Source: Albula goreensis
Lineage: Eukaryota; Chordata; Actinopteri; Albuliformes; Albulidae
Length of the DNA stretch: 64,000 nt
NCBI GenBank assembly: GCA_022829145.1
Contig: CM040744.1
Coordinates: forward strand, 10,795,718-10,859,717
Direction of reading: 5' to 3'
Made by a program: the position numbers and the translations under genes. Below are positions 1 to 12,148 of this stretch, piece after piece. The stretch's first letter is position 1; each line of letters opens with the position of its first letter. The notes under the pieces were generated by a model. The model ran no database searches. It was not told where the DNA came from and saw only the letters and a program-made list of their open reading frames with translations.

Positions 1-699
1 AGTCATTATGCACAACATGCACAATTTGTTATTTTCCTTAGTAGACAGACAGAATAATAAACATAGCAACCCAGTATAATCATGTAAATCCAGTTTTGGA
101 AATATAGAGTCATAATTCTACTCCATTTATTTCCTCTAAACTCCATTAGTCTAAAACTGATGCCAAATCCTAATGTAATACCACCTTTGAGAAATCCTTT
201 GAGAATACACTATCACCGAAGTGTGTAATAATAATATATTATATTATTATTACTACATTATGACCTGTAAATCAGTGGTATCCAGTCATTGCTACATAGG
301 TGAGGTTATGGGAAGCAGAATAAAGACAAATAATGTATTAAAGTAGAAAATGAGACCAAATCAAACTGTTTGTGTATGAATTGATTACTAACAGCGAAAT
401 AATTTGCAAAAAAAGCAGCTTCTGCTGATGCATTATAGCCACTGACATCATTATAGTAAAAACATTGAATTTGGCTGTGACCCTTTTTAATGGCACTTTA
501 TAGTATAGTCGGTTTTGCAGATCGCTGGTGTTTCTGTCAGTAAGACTTTACAAAAACAACACTCAACTGTGATGACTGCATCTTTTGGCAGCATGTACTG
601 GTGCATAAAATGGCATTTTTCCACTGAAGTAAACATTAACATTTATTACACATTACTTCATTAGATGGGCATAATTAAAACAGCCGCTAATAGTTTGGT
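1..699. other. Non-coding stretch, no gene seen
   Basis: AT-rich sequence with stops in all frames and no recognisable repeat family or gene. The only structured item is the AT palindrome annotated separately at 225-253. Confidence 0.6.
225..253. repeat. Perfect AT-rich inverted repeat
   Basis: Two 14-base arms (225-238 and 240-253) are exact reverse complements separated by one base. Both are made of TAA/TTA units bounded by G and C. It could extrude as a cruciform or be a degenerate ATT microsatellite that happens to be symmetrical. No terminal duplication marks it as a transposon. Confidence 0.75.
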
Positions 700-1200
700 A
701 ATAACATTTTCACATTTTTCATTTCCTGCTGCGCGGGATGAGAAAATGTAATTGTTGCAAAACGCAACGCGATAATTGGATCACAGTTGTTAGGTAGCTA
801 AAGTTACATGATATTTGGCAAGCAGTTACTGTGGCAGTATATGCCATCCCTCATAATACATTGGCTCATGGAACAAGGCTTTCTGTTTTACACGCATGCA
901 ATTAAAGTGGGTCTTGTGCCTCTGCTGTAGTGGCATTTGCCACAAGTGCTTGAGAGGATTATGGGAATTAGCTGAAGAGGAGCACAGTGACGCTGCCAAT
1001 TGTTCGAAACGCTCAAGGTGAGGTTTTTATTAAAAGAACGAGGCACTTCAAAGGGAACTTGATACAGTCAGGACCTTGTGAGGGGCGGCTGTGGGAACGT
1101 GATGAACAACAGTGACGGTGTACCTTCCTGAGAGATCCCTGGAGGCCAGTTGTGAGGGAACCACCAAAACAAACAAGCCTCTCTTTCTATTCAGTACGCT
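700..1200. promoter_or_regulatory. Candidate regulatory island (possible conserved non-coding element)
   Basis: This block is less AT-rich than its flanks. CpGs cluster near 730-775 and again around 1005-1110. It contains no repeat I recognise and no coding frame. The call rests on composition only; function is inferred. Alignment to another fish would decide it. Confidence 0.2.
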
Positions 1201-2179
1201 TGAGCTCTAACTTACCTCCAGTGCTGCTGTTTGCAAAAACCTCACAAAAAATGTTGCCCTCCCCTTCAAGTGCATGCTTTTATGTTCTTTTTTATTAAGC
1301 TAAATGACAATGAAGCTTGTAGCCAAGAAATCCATCTCTGCCAAGCTCAGTGTGTCAGCTGAAAAAGCAGAAATATTTTCCTTAACTTTTTTAACAAGTT
1401 TTTTTTTTATTAGATGTTTTTGATTTGCATTATGGAGAGCCAATTATAAAAACAAAAACAGAAAAAAAACAAGCATGCCATCCAATGGTGTACTAGTTAC
1501 ACATTCTTTGTTTGGGGGATTTACTGCTGGAAAACTTGGTTGTTCTTTCTTGCTATTCTCCTCCAAGGGCACTTCTGAAAGCAGCACACCTGGTCTTATG
1601 TTTTCTTATGTTTCTGCTACATAAAATGGGTTCTCACCCCTTTGACCTACAACATCCAGGGCTATTTGTTAAAACAGTCACACCTTTCCTTACGATATGC
1701 CAAGATGTGTTTTTCTGCCTTAATGGTGGATTCCTGCTCTTTGAGAAAACAGCATAGAAATTCATTCTCAGCTGGTGCAGGGTGTGGCTTTTTAACCAAT
1801 GGGATCTCTGGTTGTGCTGACCCCGTAAAAGTGATGGATTGTGGGTCCTTCACAGAATGATAGACTGGGCAGGACAGCAGGCTTGGGGTAAGGGGCAAGT
1901 AAGGGTGTTGAGTTCTGCAACCTAAACAAGCTCAGATTTACATAAACAATAGAGATTAACAGCACTTCCAGAGCAATACTATTATGCTTCACTTGCATTA
2001 ATTGAGTATTGATTTACTGCAAACAAAAAAGTTTCAAAAACACTTTTATGCATTGTTTTGCAATGCTCAAGCCGCCTTAACTACTGGTACAAAATTCCCT
2101 TTATCTGAGTTGGGATACTTTCTAAATGTCATCTAGTATAAACTAGTATAAACATTTTTATGCTTTTTCCAATCCCTCC
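1201..2179. other. Non-coding stretch, no gene seen
   Basis: Contains homopolymer runs (T at about 1400, A at about 1461) and short frames overlapping on both strands at 1512-1998 with no recognisable protein similarity. I see nothing functional. Confidence 0.5.
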
Positions 2180-3000
2180 TCCCTCCACTGCAAATCCCGT
2201 TCAGAAGGGGTGCATATCGCTGAAAACTCTGGTATCCTTACAGGAGTAAGTTGAGCTTGCAGGGATATGAGTTCAAGGAGGGCACTTTGGTAGGCAGGTT
2301 TCCCGCACATGGTATTTATGGGGGCATATTTGCTTTCTCAGTGGTTCCATAATGAATATACATGAGAAAATAAATCACTTGCATGACTTACCGACAACAT
2401 GTGAACTCCAGATACGGATGTTATCTTAAACATAATTCAACATGGCCTGCACTGTGATTGGTAAAATATTATCTAATTCTGGCATGTTTGTACGGAGCTA
2501 GGATTCAACTGCCCCTGTCCACAGTCATAAAAGATCTTCTGTTTTCATGTGTGTGGTATCTCAAGGTTGCCAGATCTCAAGGCCAAGTAAAAAAAAATGC
2601 CTGAAAAAATGCCTGACATCCAAATATGCTGTCTTTCTCGACGATGCACAGAAGTCAGTCTGTATTTCACTCATTATAAATTTGCCATTCCTTTTTGGCA
2701 GTCTTCACAGTTCTTCCAAAGTCCAGTGTCACCTCTGTGCCCCGATACCGGGTTCTTGCAAGCTGTCTTCCGTGTTGTTTATTTTCTTAGGGACTCAAGC
2801 AGCGGCTCGCTGATGGGAAAGCTCCTTCTGACAGTCATAGCTCATTAACATTTGATCGCTTCCAGTCTCTGTGTGATTGGCCTTAAAGTATTTTCGTGTC
2901 AAGGGCCTACCCGCCACAGATGGCTAGTGTGAGGCAGGTCCATTCCTCCACCACCTGGGTGGTTCGTGCCTTCAAACTGCGAGCCAAACGTGCTTGTTTC
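2180..3000. promoter_or_regulatory. Weak candidate regulatory island
   Basis: Mixed-composition sequence with an inverted CCAAT box near 2875 and a higher density of CpG and E-box-like CANNTG words than the AT-rich flanks. No repeat signature or coding support. It may be ordinary unique intergenic DNA. Confidence 0.15.
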
Positions 3001-3645
3001 ATTTGCTGCTTGCATGTGCCTTTCAGAATTCACAGTTCAGGCTATTTTCAGAAAGTGGTTTTCTTTGTTTTCCAGGAGTTGTTTTATTGTCCTTTTGTAA
3101 AAGTTTCCATGGAACCTGGAGCTAATTTCCAGATGGAAACATGAGCCAAACAAACATTGTGACATTATAATGTGTCTTAATTTTTTAGAATTGGTTTTCC
3201 CTTTTCCTTTTCCCATTGCCATTAATATTTCCCAACTGGTCTTGAATACAAGAATGTGTGGTGATACCAGATTCATCTGGCCACCATTTCATCAGAAAAA
3301 AAAACCCTTTCAGCCTGAAATATTCCCTGCACAAATGTCTAACCATCTCACTTTCTGTCTACTTGATTTTTGCAAAGCAGTTGCCAAGACAACTTGTCAT
3401 ACAATGCGGCATGTTTACAGAAAAAAGGCATTTTTTGTTTAATTACTTTGTATGCAACAACAATTTCCACTTAAAACTGAAACATGTACACTGAACTCAT
3501 ACAGGTATTTGCTCAGGCACAGCTGTAAGTTGCTGTCTACATGCATTCACTGTGTAGGCATGGAACATACTGTACTTGTCCCATTCCATGGGCCACAGTA
3601 TAGATATGGATATTGTATTATCAAGTGGAGGAAGGAGGAGGAGGA
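3001..3645. other. Non-coding stretch with a short GGA-rich run
   Basis: No gene seen. A short polypurine run of GGA units lies at about 3626-3648, immediately before the SINE-like repeat; it could be a remnant of that repeat's simple-sequence tail. Confidence 0.4.
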
Positions 3646-3965
3646 AGTCTCTGATTCATATAAAGACTTGTCTTTGCTTCTTTCCACACCGCAGGTGTGT
3701 CACTGACTACATACTGTACATGTATAAAGTTGGAGGAACACAAAGTTAATATATTCTGATCTGCAAGCTCCCACCATGTCAGGAGTGGCCACAGGAGAGC
3801 GATGAGACTGACGATTTTAACTCCTGGCATAGCCAATCCCTACCTTTCAATGACAAGGCTGAGCAAATGGTTGCTTCACCAAGTCACACCTCTGGCCATA
3901 GGTGGAAACACCATTGCTGGGACTGAAATACCAAATTGTAGAACTCACAGATGCACCACAATCTT
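3646..3965 (-). mobile_element. Decayed SINE-like dispersed repeat, copy A
   Basis: This stretch aligns by eye with 15671-16135 in the same window. Shared landmarks in the same order are CTCTGATTC, a CACAC-GCAG-TGTCA block followed by ACATACT, GAGGA(A/G)CACAAA, and near the end GCTGGGA(C/T)T then ACTCACAG. Copy B ends in a tRNA-like head on the minus strand, so copy A is assigned to that strand too. Its A-box region is too decayed to read, and it is shorter by loss of internal sequence. Family name unknown. Homology of A and B is my reading, not a computed alignment. Confidence 0.5.
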
Positions 3966-5389
3966 TTGACTCTTCTCTGAAATTTATTCAGTCGGTCTTG
4001 CCAGTATTGTGCCCACTGCCTCTCCTCTCTGCTACCCACTCTCCTACTCGAAAAAGTGATTAGTCCCTGGCCACCCAGCTTTTGCTAACTGTTTTTGATG
4101 TCAGTGCAGAATTAGTTTGAGTGGCCATTGTTATAACCACTACACAGTATACAACACAGATGTAGAGCCTTCTAAAGCACATTGGCTAAACCAAAAACCA
4201 CAAGAGATTATTTTACAACAACAGGGGATCGATTACATCAGACTAACGCTTTTAACTGTTCTCCTCTAATCTTGCCATTGAAATGATGTCATTTTTGTCC
4301 AAGAGTGAGATATAAACTTAAGCACTGGGAGCTCAGTGGTGCTCATTAGAAGTGCTCTAGCCTATTGAGCAAGCATTAATTGTGTCAGTAAGGCTAGGAG
4401 CCTCTCAAGTAACATAAATCCTTCAGAAAGAGACTGAAATTATTTCAGTGGGTGAGAAAAGCACTCCAACAAGTCTCTATGGTGACTAACTGTAAAGACA
4501 CACTCTATGACACAAGACTGTTCAGTGATAAAACCAAATAACAAAAATAGCACTTCCTTTTGTTAGTAAATCAATGGTAAGGGTAAACATTGATTAAATC
4601 CAGTCAAATGTATATGTGCACTTTTTAGAAGTTGAATCTATCTCTGGTATAAAATGCCCATAACTTACTTTTCCTTCCAAGCCCACTGGGAGACAAAAGG
4701 AGGGAACTGAATGAAGGAACTGAATTGAGTGACATCATCAGAGGGAATCAAGGGGTCTCAATTAGACCATATTGGGAGATCTACCCCATGAGTTTAGTCC
4801 TGTGCTTAGATAAGTCTGTGGATTCACTTTAGAGACAAAAGAGAGAACTATGATGGAGTAATGCAGCAGAAGGACAGACAGAGAAGTGGACACTGGCTGA
4901 AGGAGAGACTACCACCCGCCTGCAGCATCTTTGGTGTTCTTCTGTGAAAGGAACTCCACATTACTGTCAGACTACACAACCCTCGACCGCAAACTACTGA
5001 ACAGAATGCTTCACTTACACATGTTTTGAATGTAGTTTTCGTTGAAGAATGGACCTTGATTCTGATTGGTCGTTTTGGTTTGCGAAGCTTTAAAAAAAAG
5101 GAATCATCTAACCTCATGCTATTCTTTTGTTACTGTTGAATGTTGTTTCTGGTCAAGAGTTCTTTTTATGGAGCTTGACTGGTAGTAATTTATTGCAGAA
5201 TAATGAAACGTTAAAATACACAAGCTATTGGCCCTCTTGGTGTTTTTAGGATCCAGAAGAACCTATAGGAGCAGTGGACAGAGGAGTTTTAGTTTATTTA
5301 TATTTTAAGGTTTACTTCAATTACCTCCCTCTTTTAGACTGTCCTCACCTCAATGGTATAAACATTTTTTTTTTTTTACAAAAATGTAA
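3966..5389. other. Non-coding stretch, no gene seen
   Basis: A weak A-box-like tRNA word appears on the minus strand near 4125-4150, which might be another SINE head, but no B box is readable, so it is not called. A 13-base T run sits at 5365-5377. Otherwise unremarkable. Confidence 0.4.
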
Positions 5390-6070
5390 TGATATATACA
5401 AACAAGAGGGAACCATTCAGACCATGCGGTGCCTGGAGATGCAGAGAAAGAGGAACTCACAGGACTGGAAACTGCAAAACAAAGTTGCATTCATAACCCT
5501 CGTTAATGGAGCACAAGCCAAATTCTGTGCAGTGCCACCCAACACCTCAGATGCAAGGAATCAACACTGAGACCAAGTCAACATTCCCCTGTCCCAGTAG
5601 CGCATGCCAGAGAGTGTTCACACCTCCACTTTCATAACCAGGCCCCTGAACGCACATCTGCCAAGGGGGGATTAAAGGGTGTGAAAGGATCACTTTGTAA
5701 CCCAAATGTAAGACTGATTATCTTGTTTGGCTGCCCTTCACATGGCATGCATTGAGCACCTCTCATTCGATCCCTGCTTAAGATCGATCTTAAGTAGAAA
5801 GGCCTAAGAATTGGAATTGGGAAATAAGTCTGGCTGGATCTGGCCATGGTCTGTAGTTGCGGAGGCTTCCCAGACGTTGTTTCAGACAGGCACAGATGGT
5901 ACGGTCTTGGCTCCCCCCCGTCTCTGTCTCTCTCTGGACATGGCTGTCATAAACATGTGCTCCGCAGATGAGTCCGTCTGGCCACTCCGGCTTTCCTGTC
6001 CAGAGTTCTCCGCTCAGACGCATCGCAGGGAAGTACTTTATTCAGGCCCACTGTTCCTGAGTGCATGATG
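5390..6070. promoter_or_regulatory. Candidate regulatory island containing an 18-bp perfect palindrome
   Basis: The block is richer in GC and CpG than its flanks (notably 5760-6030) and has no recognised repeat. It contains a perfect palindrome at 5777-5794. Short open frames overlap on both strands from 5632 to 6068, as expected of GC-richer DNA, and none resembles a known protein. Regulatory function is inference from composition. Confidence 0.22.
5777..5794. repeat. Perfect 18-bp palindrome CTTAAGATCGATCTTAAG
   Basis: Self-complementary over all 18 bases with no spacer; pairing stops at both edges. It nests AGATCGATCT and a central ATCGAT. It is a possible dimeric protein-binding site, but no vertebrate factor with this exact consensus comes to mind. 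Confidence 0.8.
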
Positions 6071-8499
6071 TGAAAACGGTGAAGACAAAAGGCCCGTAGG
6101 ATTCACATAATGAAAGACCCTTCACGTCGAAGCCACTTAAATGCATAAAGGAAACATATGGCATGAAGAATGCTTCAATCTATCTGTGTGCAGAGAAACT
6201 TTCTGCAAAACAAACCTAGAATATCTCTTTGCATCTTTGCCGTGTTGACCACAGGATTAGTATTTTATAAAAAAAAAAAAACTGTCACACATTTCTCAAA
6301 TATTATTTATAATGGTGTTTTGGTGTCACCAAAAGAAAACAAAATCTCCATCATATGCACCGGAAGTATTAACCTCCATAACAACTATACACCATAACAT
6401 AAACAAAATGTCTACAAGGTAAAATGTGTAACTTCTTCAAGCCATGTTTACATGTCTTTTAATGAATCTGGTCTATAATCAGTAGTTGAGAAAAAACCTC
6501 AACCTACTACAGTACTCTAGACTCATTATAGCTGTGAAGCAGCATATTCTAAGAGCACAGTAATCAATAACAGGAGTCTGTACCGTTGGCACACGTGCAC
6601 ATGTGAATGTGTCTGGGAGAGCAGAAATCCACCTCACCCCAAATTCTGATGTGCTGAGACAAGGCTGTGACGAAACAGACTGCCTCAGTTGTAGGGTGGT
6701 GCTGTTGTGCTCTTGTTTTCAGTTAGGGTTAGTTTATGGGCCATCTGACATGTGCATTCGTAGTCTCCCACTGTTTTTGGCACCTAATTGAGACACAGGG
6801 AGTATTCCCCAACAGCAGCTGAAACAACTATTCCCACCATAATTTATTTGGAAAAGTTCAAATTTTAATAGTATGTTTGTGCTTTCATCCAATTAAATTT
6901 GTAGTTTAATGAGTAACTGGCATCTTTTCTCAGCTGTAAAATACACAACATTTCAACACCACCTTCAGCTTATATGTTGTGTTTAATTGAATGTTCCTAG
7001 GTTTTATTTGAAAAAAGAAATGGCTCTGGTGACATAACACTCCAAGGAGTGAAAGTGCAGCTTGTCACTTCCTGGGTAGCACTTGTAAACCTAGGCGTGT
7101 ATGGGGAAACCTCACAGTGTGCCTATAGAGCTGTTATAAAACACAGAACTGCAGTGCTTGTTGCCAGTCTATGTAGTTTGTTGTGATAGGAATGATGGTT
7201 TTATTTTGATTTTGTCCATGCAAAGACAGTTTCATTTGACACTCCATATTTGCCAACAAAGGAGATAGAACATACACGTGTTTCTGAACATACAGTACAT
7301 GCTACACAATGTGGCCCCTATTTCAATCAAAGTCAGAAGTAATGGTACAATGGAAAACACTTGTCCATGCAAAGGAAATTTTGTACATTTGGGCTGTCAC
7401 CAGTCTCTGTGTTTCTCATAGTCTTTAAGTCATAAACCCTTTGAAAATGGTAAACATTTCCAAGAAAGCATTTAAATAATATATTTTGTGGTTAGAGTCG
7501 TATACATTGTCATATTTGGATATGCAATGCGTCCATAAGTGAATCATTTTTGCAATGTAGCTGCCAAATGCCATCTGAACAAAATCAAGGAAAAGGCAGG
7601 GTAGGTTTTCTTCACTTAGCAGTGAAATCATGAACAACAGCACGTGAAAACTCACCAAATGCATCAGGTCATTAAGATGAGGGAGAGACTACAACACAAC
7701 GAATTGCAGCAGGTTAAACAAATGCTCAGGACAGTCTCTCTTTAGAAAGAAGATAAGGATCCAGATATGTAATGAGTAATCATATGTGCTAAACTTGCCT
7801 GTTTGTAAGAGTCGTCCAGAATGCAGTTGTCAGTGTGGGGTCGGGAGCAAAATAAAGCAGTTTACATATATAAACTGCTGTCAGCAGAAAGCCATATTTA
7901 GTAGGATATGGTTATGTATGCAGGTGCACACAGAGTGCACTAATAGGACAGCAGTAGTACATAGTCTGTAGAGACACTATATTTTTTTGTTGTTGAGGAA
8001 ATCAATATGTAATCAACCAGTGCCTTTTAAAGTGGCTGTGATTCTCAACAGCAGAAGCTCCAAATTTTGGTCATTAATCCATGTATGAAGTAATTTTATT
8101 GCTCTGGATGCACACACAAACACATGCACTCTCTAAGAAAAGTACCATGTTGTATCTCGTTGGGTACAAACTTTTGTCCCAGAGGTGGAATCCTGCAAGG
8201 TTAATCTGTGGTACTTTTGGTCTTATTTTCTGTAAGAAAGGCTAAAGAACAGTACCATGACCAATCTTGGGAGTGAGACACTCAGGGAAAAAGGGACAAA
8301 TTTATGCTGACCTTAAATAAAATGTATAGGTGACTAGATAAAATTAGTTGACATAAATTAAAGTAATAAGGCACCAAGATTACTTAAATTTATAAGCTGA
8401 AACTTATTCTTTTTTTCTTTTGTTACAGTGCTTCATTCAGTAACACAGTGTTTTATTCCCTGCTGTATATAACAACAAGATGAGGTAAGCTGGTGATAT
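6071..8499. other. Long non-coding stretch, no gene seen
   Basis: AT-rich, with an A run near 6270 and scattered TAAT words. No transposon ends, no microsatellite of note, and no frame with recognisable protein content. Confidence 0.5.
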
Positions 8500-8970
8500 C
8501 TTCATGGCATTATAAATTATAATTAGTTGACCCAGGGCCATGAAAACAGCCTTTAATTAAAGCGAGATGTGCCATGTTCTTATCAGGAATTCAGGCGGGA
8601 CTTGTAGTTCAGGGATAGATCCTGTCATTACGAGCACATGAGAGTGATGTCACCCACAGAGGTTCGGAGCAGGGACGAGCCCTCGCCTGTGAAGGGCGTC
8701 GTCCCTCCTGGCGTTTGTAGATGGGTGCGTGACGGGTCAACGAAAAGCCGTTCAGCCCTCCTGCTCGCCCAGGAGACACCCCGCTCTTGTTGTCAAGGCT
8801 ACAGTCGAGAGGTCGAGGAAACATTTACAGCAGATGTTCCAGAGCCTCCCAGGCCCAGAACGCAATAACATCCTCAAACACACACACACCGCAGAGTTGG
8901 GCCTCTCTCCCCAGTCCTCCCTCCGTTCCCATTGTCCGTTATCTTTGAACAGCTACATCGCTATTAGCTA
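8500..8970. promoter_or_regulatory. Candidate regulatory island with homeodomain-type palindrome and CpG patch
   Basis: A perfect 12-bp palindrome CTTTAATTAAAG (8551-8562) contains two overlapping TAATTA-type homeodomain cores. It is followed by a GC- and CpG-richer stretch (about 8590-8880). This pattern is common in vertebrate developmental enhancers, but composition alone cannot prove it. Short frames on both strands here look like by-products of the GC content. Confidence 0.28.
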
Positions 8971-11548
8971 ATTCGGTTTTGAAAAATGAATTTTTTCTTT
9001 TTTTTTAAAAGATTAACATTCCATGCTCTCTGTATCGCTGCCTTTTCAATTTGATCTTTTAAAAAGGACACACATGTTCTTTATTGGATATCTGGATGTG
9101 GGACAGCTCATATCTTCTCACTTTAAAGAAATGGGCCCAATGGAGGAAAAGTCCACTCAAAGATAAACACTTCTCATAGCTGTGAAAACATTCGCATGTA
9201 GGTGAGTCCACTCCCACTTGCTCCACGGCTCTTAGGGGAACATGATAAAAAGGGAGGATCTGGCTTTGATCGCATTGTCTCACTGTCTGTTCTCCATCCC
9301 AAGATAGAGGCAAACAAAACTACATTTGTTCTTGTGTACGCGCCAACCCTGAATTCCCTCTCTGCAGGAGATATGGTTCTGCATGCGTTATTGGTGATGT
9401 TTTGCCACTCTTTCCTGGAGCACATTACAGCGCAGTAATCTCTATTTGTTCCTGCTTGAGTGTGAAAACAGGATTTTAAAAGGATGATGAGGATTAGCTT
9501 CTCATTTTAATACAACCGCAGTGCACTTTGTCCTTAAATGTTAGAAACAAATGTAGAAAGTGTTGTTTGTTTTTACCACAAGTATTACAGTTGCTCTAAT
9601 AAACAAAATATTTAAAAAATGCTTAAATGTCATTTGTTAAAGACATTAGAAAACTATTTTTTCCATCAAGTCATGTAAAACTACTTTGTTTTGTTTTGTC
9701 CTTCTCAGTACCTCAAATGACCTACACCTTCACTTTACATGTTCATTAAAAATCAATTTATTTTCTGCTCAGAAATAAATGATTGGTTTTCTCGAGGGTT
9801 TCTGATATGACTTTTCAGAAGCAATCACTGAGTGACCTGTGGAGGGGACCTTATAAGGGGAAAGCTAGTACAAGAACAGTTAAAAAAGTGAAGAAACATT
9901 TGCAATTGTGGTAAGAACAGGACCAAAGCCATGCCTTTTCCATTAGCATGTTGCAAGAATAACGAACTGCCAAACTGCATAGTAAAAGCATGCTTAAATA
10001 TATTTTCCTCTGTCATACAAAGCAATACATCCAGCCATTAAAGTACTCTTTCTGGCAAATCACAATTTAAACCACTGACAGCACTTTCCGATCACTTTGA
10101 ATGTGGCTCTCTGAAGTTACGTTCATGGAATTCAGTCAATGCACAAACCAGTGGTTATTTGAACATACAAACCTGTCAACAGCCAATTCATCATACTGTT
10201 CATTTCCTGCATGTTAAAACAACAGTAATGGCTGAACAGCATTTAATCCGGTGGAACAGACTGTATCACACGTGTCGTCAGTGAAGGTTGCTTTTGTCGA
10301 AAGGCTTAATGGGATCTAAGGTGTACAAAACTGAGAATGCAATAGGGTGAGCTTAGAGTGAAGGCATATGGCTTTTCAATGAAGAGGCAAAGTAAATAGG
10401 AAGTCCGGTTTTACTATTCTGTGATAGGTGTTATGAATTAATAAAGTGCCCTGGTGAGACTGAAGTGTTGTTTAACTAGATAAATCTGTTAATTTGGATT
10501 GAGTTATATCTTGTCTCGTTCACTTCCATTCCTTCTAATTCAAAGATGCTTGAATTACTAATAGTGGATTGCTCTTCCTTCTCAATGGGAATGGAGTTAT
10601 GCAAATCAGCTTCCAATTTGACTAAATTTGCATCTGCCTGAGCATGTTTGTCTACAGACCAAGTGAAAAGACAGACAAAGGGGAGTAGTCCACTGGACCT
10701 GCTACCTCAAATTAGAGTTCGCTTCTGCCCACCCCTGTCCCACACTGGACCATCTCATGTCTGCAGTCATCTGCATTTTCAGTATCTGTTATTTATTGCT
10801 ATTTCTGTACTCATTTTCCATGAATCCCATAGTAATAAAACTATGTGGGTTTCTGAAAGAAAAAATAACATGTGCAGCTGATGTAGTCTGTGTTTAGTGA
10901 AATTACCCAGGTAGCCATAAAAGTGAACCACTATATACAAGAAATAATCACTGACAGAAGAATGGTCTAAATATGGCTTTTCCCTTCTGCAGAATCAATC
11001 CACATACTTTAAGAAATGAGTCACGTTTTGCCAAGGTGCAGAGGACATGATGGCCAGAGCAGGGAACTATCTTTTGTTTACATAGTAGGGATTTGCTGAA
11101 AAGTTAGCACCAGCCAGGTATATATGTCTGAGGAAAGCTAATAACACTGTAACTACTACAGACAGTTTTTGATAATAAAATGTGCTTGTTTTAGAATGTA
11201 TTATATATAATATATAAACAATAACAGTTTCCCATAGGCTTTTTGAATGTCTGCGACAGGCTACGTGTCCCACTCCTGCACAAATACCCCATTCCCATGG
11301 GGCCTACAGTAATCCCGTCACACACAGCTGGACTCTACCCTCAATCATAACTTTAGTAATACAGGTCCATAACCCTGACCTGAAGAAACTGACCTGCAAA
11401 GAGCCCTCTAAAAAAGTCTGATTAGTTTACAGTTTGCAAGATTGTCCCAAAAATAAAAGCGTTGTTGACCACTACCCAGTTGTAGTTGAACGTTGAAGTG
11501 CATTCACAGAGTTATGCCAGACATCGTAGAGTGAAAGGAGTACAATTG
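8971..11548. other. Long non-coding stretch, no gene seen
   Basis: Mostly AT-rich. An octamer ATGCAAAT (10599-10606) is present, but single octamers are expected by chance. The section 9190-9440 is slightly richer in GC. No gene or mobile element recognised. Confidence 0.45.
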
Positions 11549-11556
11549 GTCTAAGA

Positions 11557-12140
11557 CAGTGATTCTCAACGTCAGTCCTGGGGGACCATAGTGTATGCTT
11601 GAAGAAACTCCATGAAGAAAAAGCTCCTATATTCACATTGTGCCATATTGCAGGCAATTGCATAAAGACAAGTAAAAGGTTTAAATCATATTAAAGACCG
11701 GGGTGATTTTGGACACATGACCACTAAAACTAACCATTTGGTAGATAACGAAGGATTTTTTACAATTATAATTAGGAGCCAATTATAATTATTTAATTAT
11801 GAGCCAAACCTGCATTGTGTTACTAAGCATAAGGAAAAAAGTCAGGAGCTTAATCAGGTGTTCAATGACTTAAGGAGTGTATTGATTCACCCCAGTATAT
11901 TATTTTATCAGGTATAAAAAAGGAAGTCTTTTTGTGTATTTGTTCGCAAAATCACATAAACACAATGTGAATATAAGAGCTTTTTCTTCATGACATGCAT
12001 AACTATAATGGCGAATTATCTCTCTAATCATGAAAATTATGAACAATTAACGGCTTGTTAAAATTCTTGGATTTTAGTTGTGGTTGGAATAAAAACCAGT
12101 ATACACAGTGGGCCCACAGGACTGACGTTGAGAAGTACTG
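11557..12140. mobile_element. Non-autonomous hAT-type element (palindromic MITE), 584 bp
   Basis: The two ends are inverted: CAGTGATTCTCAACGTCAG starts the left end and the right end reads CAGTACTTCTCAACGTCAG on the opposite strand. About 35 of the first 42 bases pair. The element is flanked by an 8-bp target-site duplication, 11549-11556 and 12141-12148, differing only at the last base (GTCTAAGA/G). An 8-bp duplication and CAGTG-TTCTCAA ends are typical of hAT (Charlie-like) elements. A second, inner inverted pair lies at 11611-11642 and 11961-11992 with 31 of 32 bases pairing. The inner arms sit about 12 bp from the left terminal repeat but about 105 bp from the right one, so the left side has probably lost sequence. 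There is no transposase frame inside. Confidence 0.85.
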
Positions 12141-12148
12141 GTCTAAGG

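Noticed and set aside
4125..4150. A-box-like word on the minus strand, possible SINE head
   Set aside because: No B box at the proper distance and no recognisable body or tail.
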